A stretch of 50,744 bases of DNA from contig CAJKEB010000008.1 of the NCBI GenBank assembly GCA_905198865.1, positions 1 through 50,744 of the forward strand. The letters are read 5' to 3'. Position numbers and translations under genes: made by a program. The notes beneath the pieces were generated by a model, which saw only the letters and a program-made list of their open reading frames with translations, made no database searches and was not told where the DNA came from. The DNA is from an uncultured Eubacteriales bacterium. GTDB lineage: Bacteria > Bacillota > Clostridia > Monoglobales > Monoglobaceae. Shown piece after piece: positions 26,074 to 32,628 of the stretch; within the stretch, counting starts at the first letter, position 1; each line of letters opens with the position of its first letter.

Positions 26074-26646
26074 ATGAAAAAACTATCAAAAATTATCACA
26101 ACATTACTCATCGCACTTACGGTTTCACAATCGGTATCAGCCGCAGAAATCCCGATAGAGTCCGCGCCCTGCAATGCCACGGTTGAGAGTATTACGGTAA
26201 CGGAGCAGCTCATATCGGACGAACTAACGGCGGTTCAGAACGGCGAGGGGTATCAGCCCGCGTGGGCAAAGTCAAGCAGAAAAATATTCGATGCGGTAAT
26301 TGCCAAACAGACAAGCGGTTACGGATATGCCGACCTTGCAAACATCGCCCGTAACGCTCTTATTCAATATCGGGATATGTACTTGCGCCCCGATTACTAC
26401 AAAGCGCAGGACGAAGCAATTTACAACCTCATATCAGATTTGATTGTCGAGGTACAGAACGGAACGGATTATGCCAAAACCTTAGACGAAGCCTATACAC
26501 GGATTTACAAAAGCATCAATCCGAGCTACGAACCGAACAGCGAAATCGGGATAGACAGAATTTACTTGGATATTCCCGCAACAGACACAGTGAAGTTTTC
26601 AAGAGCGAGAAAGTTTCTGCTTGAAGCTATCCCAAAATCTGAATAA
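26074..26646 (+). CDS. Secreted hypothetical protein
   Basis: Protein of 190 residues with a signal peptide (KKLSKIITTLLIALTVSQSVSA, cleavage near AAE). The mature part is soluble and helical, with AWAKSSRKIFDAVIAKQTSG and a C-terminal FSRARKFLLEAIPKSE. I do not recognise the family. ATG 26074 is chosen because GGAGG lies nine bases upstream; the frame is open from 25987 without a site. It is followed by a terminator and has an AT-rich leader, so it forms its own unit within the ICE. Confidence 0.75.
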   Translation: MKKLSKIITTLLIALTVSQSVSAAEIPIESAPCNATVESITVTEQLISDELTAVQNGEGYQPAWAKSSRKIFDAVIAKQTSGYGYADLANIARNALIQYRDMYLRPDYYKAQDEAIYNLISDLIVEVQNGTDYAKTLDEAYTRIYKSINPSYEPNSEIGIDRIYLDIPATDTVKFSRARKFLLEAIPKSE

Positions 26647-26657
26647 TGCTTAATCAT

Positions 26658-26689
26658 GGGCGGCAGCGATGTCGCCCGTTTTCTTTTTT
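26658..26689 (+). terminator. Terminator after the secreted protein gene
   Basis: GGGCGGCA (26658-26665) pairs with TGTCGCCC (26670-26677) with one G-T pair, followed by TTTTCTTTTTT. Confidence 0.8.
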
Positions 26690-26737
26690 GACAATTCATA
26701 TATCGGTAATCAAGTAGATTTAGGTTATTTCGCGTAT

Positions 26738-26765
26738 TGTTTTTATGTGGGGGTTGTGATATAAT
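26738..26765 (+). promoter_or_regulatory. Candidate promoter
   Basis: TTGTTT at 26738-26743 and TATAAT at 26760-26765, separated by 16 bases, with a TG just before the -10 box. It would drive the GNAT remnant and the zinc-ribbon protein gene downstream. Confidence 0.5.
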
Positions 26766-26801
26766 TTAAGAAAGACAAATCGAAATTTGTAAACGAATTG
26801 A

Positions 26802-27006
26802 ATGAAGGATATCAAACAACATGGTGTTATTCACAGACTGGCAGGAGACGGTTCAGAAAAAGGAATTGTCCCATTTTGTATCAACTGGGAATTTCGACAT
26901 TGCGGACATTTACGAATTGATACACATAGCAATAACAAGGTGATGCAAAAAAATTGCCGAGAAGCTGGGCTTTATTCATTGTGGAACGATTTATACGGTA
27001 TTTTGA
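26802..27006 (+). pseudogene. GNAT acetyltransferase remnant (truncated and frameshifted)
   Basis: The frame from 26802 reads GVIHRLAGDGSEKGI and LRIDTHSNNKVMQK, which resembles the C-terminal half of a GNAT N-acetyltransferase. At the run of seven A residues near 26946 the frame must shift by one base to continue as KIAEKLGFIHCGTIYT, the usual GNAT ending, stopping at 27004-27006. The N-terminal half is missing. This is a dead fragment, not the 83-residue open frame it superficially offers. Confidence 0.65.
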
Positions 27007-27072
27007 ATGGATTTATCCGTAGATATATGATAAAACACATATTGCTAACATAGAAACCGAGGTAAATAAGCT

Positions 27073-27924
27073 ATGGGAAAATTTGAAGAATTGCTCGTAA
27101 ATAAAGGGCTATACGATAACGTAGATATAACCATTGATGATTTAGAAGAATTAGAAAAATATCTTTCGCAAAATGAATATACTGGGAATACGATTGATTG
27201 CTATTGTCCACATTGTGAAACAAACCGTGTATTTGAGTTTTTTAACAGTGAAATTCACGAAGAAACTGGCATAATGGGGATAATGCTTGATGATATGGGA
27301 GGTCGTACCAGAAAGCCCAAAAAGCAAGAGATTTTTAATTCGTATTTGAATAAACGGTATGTGCTAACATATAGATGTAGCCGTGACCGACAGCATGCTA
27401 TTTTATTTGACTTGATTGTTACAGATAGCAAAATAATAAAAATTGGGCAATTTCCGTCAATAGCGGATTTAGTAATTCCTGAAATTTCAAAATACAAATC
27501 TGTATTAGGCAAACAATATCGTGAGTTTAGCAAAGCCGTTGGGTTATTTGCACATGGTATAGGAATAGGTTCATTTGTATATTTGCGGCGAATTATAGAA
27601 AAGTTGGTGTTCGACAAATATAATGAAGTTGCAGAAAAATTGGATATTTCAAAAGAGGATTTCGAGCGTCAAAAATTTGATATAAAAATCGAAACGCTAA
27701 AGGAATATCTCCCTGCAAGTTTAGTTAAAAACAAAAATGTATATGGTATAGTGAGTAAAGGAATACATGAATTAAGCGAGGAAGAATGCAGAGAGATGTT
27801 CCCGTACATAAGAATTGGTATCGAGTTAATCCTTGATGATTTATTAGCCGAGAAAGAAAGGAAAGAAAAAGAAAAGGTATTTGAGGCATTTGTAGCTAAA
27901 AAAACAGGGGAATTAAGACAGTAA
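27073..27924 (+). CDS. Zinc-ribbon cargo protein of unknown function
   Basis: Protein of 283 residues. An N-terminal treble-clef or zinc-ribbon-like segment is suggested by CYCPHCETN at about 43-51 and a further Cys in LTYRCSRDRQH at about 100. A helical C-terminal half follows with SFVYLRRIIEKLVFDKYNE, LVKNKNVYGIVSKGIHELSEEEC and an ERKEKEK-rich end. The layout recalls DUF4145/HEPN-like proteins found in defence-associated cargo, but there is no clear RxxxxH. It is AT rich and unlike the ICE backbone. GAGGT is seven bases before the start. Confidence 0.65.
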   Translation: MGKFEELLVNKGLYDNVDITIDDLEELEKYLSQNEYTGNTIDCYCPHCETNRVFEFFNSEIHEETGIMGIMLDDMGGRTRKPKKQEIFNSYLNKRYVLTYRCSRDRQHAILFDLIVTDSKIIKIGQFPSIADLVIPEISKYKSVLGKQYREFSKAVGLFAHGIGIGSFVYLRRIIEKLVFDKYNEVAEKLDISKEDFERQKFDIKIETLKEYLPASLVKNKNVYGIVSKGIHELSEEECREMFPYIRIGIELILDDLLAEKERKEKEKVFEAFVAKKTGELRQ

Positions 27925-28059
27925 CAAAACCGGGCACGGCAGTCAGGTGTCCAGATGGGAACGGGGCCAGATGAGGACTTCACCAAACGGTATTACTTAC
28001 CCCTATTATGGTATAATGGAGCAGAAGCATAAATCGAAGGTTGTTAATCTGGCCATCAA

Positions 28060-28199
28060 GGCTTGATTATATAAAAAGAATTGAAGTTTTTATTGATGAA
28101 AGAAATATTGCATCATTAAAGTTGTTTGAAAAAGTGGGCTTTAGTCCTACATCAAAAGAAGGCGAATTGATAAATTACGTTTATGAAAAACACGCATAA
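28060..28199 (+). pseudogene. Second GNAT acetyltransferase remnant
   Basis: In the frame ending at TAA 28197-28199 the codons read RLDYIKRIEVFIDERNIAS, LKLFEKVGFSPT and EGELINYVYEKHA, which is the usual C-terminal end of a GNAT acetyltransferase. There is no start codon or ribosome site and the N-terminal two thirds are absent. It differs from the remnant at 26802, so two acetyltransferase fragments flank the zinc-ribbon gene. The rest of the 27925-28353 gap shows a TATAAT at 28013-28018 and a terminator. Confidence 0.6.
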
Positions 28200-28283
28200 A
28201 CCATAATTCTTTTACTTAATTAGGTAATAAAAACAGATAAATTCCGATTTATCGAGCAGCATAACACCAAATACACTACCTCT

Positions 28284-28311
28284 GAGCAGCCAACAGCGGT
28301 TGCTCTTTTTG
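28284..28311 (+). terminator. Terminator upstream of the relaxase gene
   Basis: GAGCAGCC (28284-28291) pairs with GGTTGCTC (28298-28305), one G-T pair, followed by five T residues. It isolates the relaxase gene from upstream cargo transcription. Confidence 0.7.
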
Positions 28312-28353
28312 TATGCGGAAAAAAACACATTTTAAAGGAAAGGAGATTTTTAT

Positions 28354-29754
28354 ATGGCTGCGACAAGAATAATTAAAATGCACATCAACAAAGGCAAAAC
28401 TGTAGCTCAATGCCTTGCCGACAGAACAGACTATGCACTAAATCCCGACAAGACCGATAACGGTCAGCTTGTAACTTCCTATCAATGCAATCCCGATACG
28501 GTTGACGCTGAATTTGCCTTATCAAAGCGGGAGTATTTTCAAATTACGGGAAGAACACAGGAAAATGATATTATCGCATATCAGGTACGCCAATCCTTTA
28601 AGCCCAGCGAGGTAACACCCGAAGAAGCAAACGAAATAGGTTACGAATTTGCAAAGCGGTTCACTAAAGGAAATCACGCTTTCATTGTATGCACTCATAT
28701 TGATAAAAAGCATATTCATAATCACATCATTTGGAACTCGACTACTCTTGACTGCACCCGTAAATTTAGAGATTTTTGGGGAAAGGACAAGGCTGTAAGA
28801 ATGTTGAGCGATATAATTTGCTATAAGCATAAGCTGTCTGTGATTATAAATCCCAAGCCGCACGGCAAGAGCTACAACAGTTGGCTCGGTGAAAAGGAGC
28901 ATATCAGCAACCGAGATTATTTGAAAGAAGCGATTGATAAGGCATTTGAGAAAAACCCGAAAAGCTATGATGAGTTTATTACTTCTCTGTGCGATGACGG
29001 GTACAGAGTTGTGCCGGGCAAACACCTCACCTTCTCGCATCCGCGTCAGAAGAAAAATATCCGTGTGTGCTCTTTAGGCGTAGGATATTCAGAGCGGGAT
29101 ATTCAGGCTGGTATTTTAGGCAATAAGGTTCATTCTCCTAAAGCTAAGAAAAAGCGGTATGAGAAAACCAATCTTTTGTCCGATATTGAAAGAATGATAA
29201 ATTCGGGAAAAGGCGCTTCTTACGAAAATTGGGCTAAGAAATTCAGCGCAAAACAGATTGCCAAGAGCATTATATTTTTGAAAGAACATAGCTTCGCCAA
29301 CTATGACGAATTTGCAAAAAGTGTAAAAGAAAAGCAGAAGCGATATTCGGAATTGTCAGCATTGATAAAATCAGCGGAAAAGCGGCTTTACGAGATAGCG
29401 GTTTTGAAAAAACATATCATTAACTATTCTAAGACGAAGGATATTTATGTCAGCTACAGGAAAAGCGGATATTCAAAAAAATACCTTGCCGAACATGAAG
29501 CGGATATTCTTATTCACAAGGCGGCAAAGAAAGCCTTTGACGAACTGAAGCTTGACAAGCTGCCGACGATAAAGCGGCTGAACAGCGAATATGCGGAACT
29601 TCTGTCAGCGAAAAAGGCGAATTATGCTGAGTATGTCAAACTTCAAAAAGAGGTCAGAGAAATGCTCCTGCACAAACAGAATTACGAATATATCCTCGGC
29701 ATAGAGCCGGAGAAAAATGAGAGAAACGAACACTCCCGCAGTCAGGAAAAATAG
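28354..29754 (+). CDS. MOBP-type relaxase (mobilisation nuclease)
   Basis: DNA strand transferase that nicks oriT and pilots the strand into the recipient, 466 residues. The probable catalytic tyrosine is Tyr27 in DRTDYALN. The metal triad is in THIDKKHIHNHIIW, with His115, His120, His122 and His124. The C-terminal half is basic and helical with coiled-coil character (about 320-455). AAAGGAG precedes the ATG. It is the last backbone gene of the transfer region and is followed by a terminator. It does not carry the KPSLLAKL tail found on other proteins of the element. Confidence 0.94.
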   Translation: MAATRIIKMHINKGKTVAQCLADRTDYALNPDKTDNGQLVTSYQCNPDTVDAEFALSKREYFQITGRTQENDIIAYQVRQSFKPSEVTPEEANEIGYEFAKRFTKGNHAFIVCTHIDKKHIHNHIIWNSTTLDCTRKFRDFWGKDKAVRMLSDIICYKHKLSVIINPKPHGKSYNSWLGEKEHISNRDYLKEAIDKAFEKNPKSYDEFITSLCDDGYRVVPGKHLTFSHPRQKKNIRVCSLGVGYSERDIQAGILGNKVHSPKAKKKRYEKTNLLSDIERMINSGKGASYENWAKKFSAKQIAKSIIFLKEHSFANYDEFAKSVKEKQKRYSELSALIKSAEKRLYEIAVLKKHIINYSKTKDIYVSYRKSGYSKKYLAEHEADILIHKAAKKAFDELKLDKLPTIKRLNSEYAELLSAKKANYAEYVKLQKEVREMLLHKQNYEYILGIEPEKNERNEHSRSQEK

Positions 29755-29830
29755 CACCGTAAGGGGCGTGGCTCAAAGATGAAATCTTTGTTCTTGGGGT
29801 TTGGGGAATTATCTCCAACAAGCAAAATAT

Positions 29831-29861
29831 GAAGTCCCGTGATGAGCGGGATTTTATATTT
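29831..29861 (+). terminator. Terminator after the relaxase
   Basis: AAGTCCCG (29832-29839) pairs with CGGGATTT (29847-29854), one G-T pair, followed by a T-rich tail. Confidence 0.75.
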
Positions 29862-30196
29862 TTTGGTATTTGTAGCACAAATACAGTGCTTGCAAAAGAT
29901 ACTCTGACTATAAAAAAGACTGCTCTAACCGCATAAATACTATGATTTGAGCGAGAAGAAATTCTATATGTGATTGGTGATAATAATCGTATAAAATATG
30001 TTCCGTTTGTGATAATCAATCGTGCATCAGGAAAAGAGAACACATCAGCCTCGTTTTGTCAAGCGTCTGTACTTATTGAAATCATGGAATATATAATAAA
30101 AACGAGTCGTGCAAACGGCTCATTTATTTTATAACGACAAAAAGGATGTGAATATTAGTCATTATAGAAATTATTATGTGATAAAATCGAAAATTA

Positions 30197-30226
30197 TTGA
30201 CAAATTCTTTTGATGATAAATTTAAT
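30197..30226 (+). promoter_or_regulatory. Candidate promoter of the tyrosine recombinase
   Basis: TTGACA (30197-30202) and TTTAAT (30221-30226) are separated by 18 bases; a second possible -10, TATAAT, is at 30245-30250. The stretch around TTGACA closely resembles the promoter in the invertible segment (both read AAATTATTGAC, then a T-rich spacer, then TTTAATATG), suggesting common origin or shared control. Confidence 0.5.
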
Positions 30227-30267
30227 ATGACGAACATGGTAAGATATAATCAGAAGGAGATGTTAAT

Positions 30268-31107
30268 ATGCGTACACTTGATATTAAAACTATAGAAACG
30301 TATAAAAATTACTTGCTTGATGAGGAAAAAGCAAAGGCAACAATAGAGAAATATATTCGTGATATAAATGCGTTTAGTTCATGGGCGGCTGAGCGGGAGA
30401 TTGACAAAAGAACGGTGCTTGAGTACAAGGAAAAACTTATTGTTTCCTACAAGCCTCGGAGTGTCAATTCTATTCTATCATCGCTCAATAGCCTGTTTGA
30501 TTTTCTTGGTTGGCAGGACTGCAAGGTTAAGACAATAAAAATGCAAAGACAGATTTTTGCGGATAAAAACAAGGAATTGTCAAAAGATGAATATGACAGG
30601 CTTCTGAAAGCTGCTAAAGATAAAAAGAATGTCAGATTGTATAATCTTATGCAAACGATATGCTCAACGGGCATCCGAGTTTCCGAATTGCGCTATATCA
30701 CAGTCGAAGCTGTAAACAGCGGTCGAGCGAATATCAGTTGCAAAGGAAAAATGCGGACGGTCATTTTACCGAAACAGCTATGTAAGCTGTTGAAAACTTA
30801 TAGAAAAGACCAAAAAATAAAAAGCGACTCCGTATTCATAAGCAAAAACGGCAGGCCTCTTAACAGGGTTAATATATGGGCTGATATGAAAAAGCTATGC
30901 GCGACAGCGGGAGTGGATCGTTCAAAAGTATTTCCTCATAATCTCCGGCATTTGTTCGCAAGAACATATTACTCGCTTGAGCGTGATATTGTTCGTCTTG
31001 CAGATATTCTCGGTCACTCAAGCATTAACACTACACGCATCTATACAATGGAAAGCGGCGAGGTTCACCGTCGACAGATAGGGCGTATGAAACTATTGCG
31101 ATGCTGA
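30268..31107 (+). CDS. Tyrosine recombinase, probable DNA invertase
   Basis: XerC/D-like site-specific recombinase of 279 residues. The N-terminal SAM-like core-binding domain spans about 1-85 (TIETYKNYLLDEEKAKATIEKY). The catalytic domain has Arg137 (STGIRVSEL), Lys161 (CKGKMRTV), His224 and Arg227 (FPHNLRHLF), His250 (LGHSSINTT) and nucleophile Tyr259 (RIYT). All six active-site residues are present. It ends one base into an inverted-repeat site and lies beside a promoter flanked by two such sites, which suggests that it flips that promoter, as RecV-type tyrosine recombinases do in Clostridioides. Acting as an ICE integrase is the alternative. AAGGAG is ten bases upstream of the ATG. Confidence 0.9.
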   Translation: MRTLDIKTIETYKNYLLDEEKAKATIEKYIRDINAFSSWAAEREIDKRTVLEYKEKLIVSYKPRSVNSILSSLNSLFDFLGWQDCKVKTIKMQRQIFADKNKELSKDEYDRLLKAAKDKKNVRLYNLMQTICSTGIRVSELRYITVEAVNSGRANISCKGKMRTVILPKQLCKLLKTYRKDQKIKSDSVFISKNGRPLNRVNIWADMKKLCATAGVDRSKVFPHNLRHLFARTYYSLERDIVRLADILGHSSINTTRIYTMESGEVHRRQIGRMKLLRC

Positions 31108-31134
31108 TATAACATAATCCGTATTATGTTATAT
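31107..31134 (+). repeat. Left inverted-repeat recombination site (IR-L)
   Basis: A perfect palindrome with 12-bp arms, ATATAACATAAT and ATTATGTTATAT, around the asymmetric centre CCGT at 31119-31122. The arrangement (two recombinase-binding arms and a short spacer) is that of a tyrosine-recombinase core site. Its partner at 31331 has the centre in the opposite orientation. Confidence 0.85.
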
Positions 31135-31276
31135 AAAATAGGATCAGATCTTATGGCAAACCTGTAAATATACAGAACAATACACGACGAATAGACCAAT
31201 GGAACTTCTGATTTTCGCATTAGTCTTTTGGGCGTGTTTATTTTACTTGTTTTTGCGTGAAAATCACTGGAAATTA

Positions 31277-31306
31277 TTGACGTAATCCTTTTAAATATGA
31301 TATAAT
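31277..31306 (+). promoter_or_regulatory. Promoter inside the invertible segment
   Basis: TTGACG (31277-31282), an 18-base spacer and TATAAT (31301-31306) with an extended -10 TGA just before it. This is among the best sigma-A-like promoters in the window. Transcription would begin near 31313 and pass through the right palindrome before the first small ORF. Confidence 0.8.
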
Positions 31307-31330
31307 TTTAATATGTATTTTATTCTTATC

Positions 31331-31354
31331 ATAACATAATACGGATTATGTTGT
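31331..31354 (-). repeat. Right inverted-repeat recombination site (IR-R)
   Basis: ATAACATAAT, centre ACGG, then ATTATGTTGT. Its reverse complement matches the left site at 23 of 24 positions including the CCGT centre, so the two sites are in inverted orientation, which gives inversion rather than excision. In the ON transcript it would also form a hairpin in the 5' leader. Confidence 0.85.
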
Positions 31355-31383
31355 AAGGGAATAAAAAGTAAGGAGTGAGAGTT

Positions 31384-31554
31384 ATGATTTTACAGATTAC
31401 ATTAGGCGATGTTATCGGTTGGATAATAACCATAGTTTCCTTTGGAATTGCAGTCACAATAAATGTGAACTACAATCGGAATGGTAATGTTATAAAAATT
31501 ACAAAATCAAAATCAAAGAATGTTACCGGAGGAAATCGTAAAGATGTGCATTAA
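31384..31554 (+). CDS. Small membrane protein, first gene of the switched operon
   Basis: A 56-residue frame starting at ATG with AAGGAG about eight bases upstream. Residues 6-28 (TLGDVIGWIITIVSFGIAV) form one transmembrane helix, and the C-terminal half is basic and Asn/Lys rich. No known family. It is the first gene after the invertible promoter and could be a regulatory or anchoring peptide. Its stop overlaps the next small frame. Confidence 0.55.
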   Translation: MILQITLGDVIGWIITIVSFGIAVTINVNYNRNGNVIKITKSKSKNVTGGNRKDVH

Positions 31555-31684
31555 AATAAACAAGAGTAATACTGATGGTATTATCGCCGGAGGTGATGTA
31601 AATACATATAATGAATATACAATAAGTATTCCTGACAATTTATTTAGAAACAAGTGCTTTATCATTTATGAAATCTTTGGTTGA
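31544..31684 (+). CDS. Short frame, probably the 5' part of the TPR-like gene
   Basis: A 46-residue frame from ATG 31544, with CGGAGG about 11 bases upstream, reading MCIKINKSNTDGIIAGGDVN and then TYNEYTISIPDNLF. It stops shortly after 31668, where the following gene is read in the +1 frame. A one-base shift after the Phe codon near 31645 would join it smoothly to ETSALSFMKSLVDSF of the next protein, which lacks its own ribosome site. It may therefore be the true N-terminus of that protein split by a frameshift. Confidence 0.45.
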   Translation: MCIKINKSNTDGIIAGGDVNTYNEYTISIPDNLFRNKCFIIYEIFG

Positions 31685-32627
31685 TAGTTTTACAAAAGAG
31701 GAATTTGATAAAAATCGGCACTTTATTGATAAGTTTTACCGCTATTTTGAGAATGCAATATCAAAGGAATATTACGAAGAAAATATAATTGAAATGGGAT
31801 ATTTACTTACAGACATATATGAGCGGAATGGCGAATATAAAAAATCAGTAAAAATAGCAAAGTCCATTCTACATATTTATAAAAGTATTCCATCTGTTTC
31901 TGATACTGTTTTCAGAAAAAAATATGTGAGGCAGATGATAGGTTGCACTTATAGTGTGGCAATAGCTAAGTTGCCACACAAAGATGAATTAATGAACGAT
32001 GCAGAATGTCTATTTGAAATGGTTACTCCTATCTTTAATGACTTTGTTAATGATGTTACAAATCCTGATGAGGATAGATATTTTATTGCAGGATTGTATC
32101 ATAGTAATTATGGGGCATTCTTATTGAATAAAGGAATGTACAATGATGCGCAAAAAGAGTATGAAAAAAGTTTGTCCGAAAGGTTGAATTGCTTATTAAG
32201 TATAGATGAAAGTGACACTGATAAACGGGAAGAAGTCGAAAATATGATTGGACGTAGCAAACTGAATATAGGATACGCTTGTTATTATCTTGGTGATTAT
32301 AAAAAGAGCGTAGAAAAGCAAAAAGAGGCACTGATAATATTTGAAGAACAAAATGATAAATCCAGAATACATCAGACTAAAGATTGCATTTTAGGAGGAT
32401 ATATTGAACTATGGAAATCTAATATTGATAAGTTTAATGCAGAAGATTTTATAATGTGTTGCCTTTACATAACTGATTTATTAAATTACTACAGTGCAAA
32501 TGAAGATATAAAGGCAAAAATCAAATTAAAGAAAGATGAAGTTGAGTCTATTATTGATTTATTGCCTGTAATAAAGGATAAAGAACAAGCACGAGAAATC
32601 TTTAAAAACATTTTAGGAGGTATATAA
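31668..32627 (+). CDS. TPR-like helical protein of the switched operon
   Basis: Protein of 319 residues with several TPR-like helix pairs: IIEMGYLLTDIYERNGEYKK near 40-60, YHSNYGAFLLNKGMYNDAQKEYEKSL near 144-170 and KLNIGYACYYLGDYKKSVEKQKEAL near 200-226. It has no signal peptide or membrane segment, so it is cytoplasmic. ATG 31668 has no visible ribosome site; an upstream 46-residue frame shifted by one base may be its real beginning. It ends two bases before the large secreted protein, so they share a message. Function is unknown; regulation or export assistance is possible. Confidence 0.7.
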   Translation: MKSLVDSFTKEEFDKNRHFIDKFYRYFENAISKEYYEENIIEMGYLLTDIYERNGEYKKSVKIAKSILHIYKSIPSVSDTVFRKKYVRQMIGCTYSVAIAKLPHKDELMNDAECLFEMVTPIFNDFVNDVTNPDEDRYFIAGLYHSNYGAFLLNKGMYNDAQKEYEKSLSERLNCLLSIDESDTDKREEVENMIGRSKLNIGYACYYLGDYKKSVEKQKEALIIFEEQNDKSRIHQTKDCILGGYIELWKSNIDKFNAEDFIMCCLYITDLLNYYSANEDIKAKIKLKKDEVESIIDLLPVIKDKEQAREIFKNILGGI

Positions 32628-32628
32628 A

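Larger units (their letters stand above)
3744..29860 (+). mobile_element. Transfer region of an outer integrative conjugative element
   Basis: The order maff2, virB6-like, prgI, virB4, NlpC/P60, DUF4315, DUF4366, topB, ardC-like, TTRAP, giant helicase, DUF3849, mobC, CD1845-like and relaxase is the conserved backbone of Tn1549/CTn-type ICEs of Firmicutes. The coupling ATPase and the genes normally left of maff2 are not in the window. They should lie beyond the inserted element. The right limit given is the terminator after the relaxase. The true attachment site was not identified, and cargo may extend much further right. Confidence 0.75.
29755..30267. other. 513-base gap between relaxase and tyrosine recombinase
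   Basis: This gap holds a terminator at 29831-29861, an orphan open stretch and the recombinase promoter. The frame 29949-30134 is open for 61 codons (EREEILYVIGDNNRIKYVPF, then VIINRASGKENTSASFCQA) but has no ATG start or ribosome site, so it may be a gene remnant. A weak hairpin, GAGTCGT with ACGGCTC, lies at 30104-30121. The 15-mer AACCGCATAAATACT at 29927-29941 recurs at 50376-50390. Confidence 0.5.
31107..31354 (+). promoter_or_regulatory. Predicted invertible promoter segment (phase switch)
   Basis: A segment of about 200 bp is bounded by two inverted copies of a 24-bp site and lies between a tyrosine-recombinase gene and the lectin/cohesin operon. It contains one near-consensus promoter pointing right. 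Recombination between inverted sites would turn the promoter toward the recombinase gene and leave the operon without it. The present orientation is ON. Inversion itself is inferred from architecture; only one orientation is visible here. Confidence 0.75.

Noticed and set aside
26802..27053. 83-codon frame as an intact gene
   Set aside because: Its first part matches the C-terminal half of GNAT enzymes and the continuation needs a frame change, so it is a remnant.
30268..31107. Tyrosine recombinase as the integrase of the ICE
   Set aside because: Possible, but the adjacent inverted sites with a promoter between them fit an invertase better, and the xis-like gene is 19 kb away.
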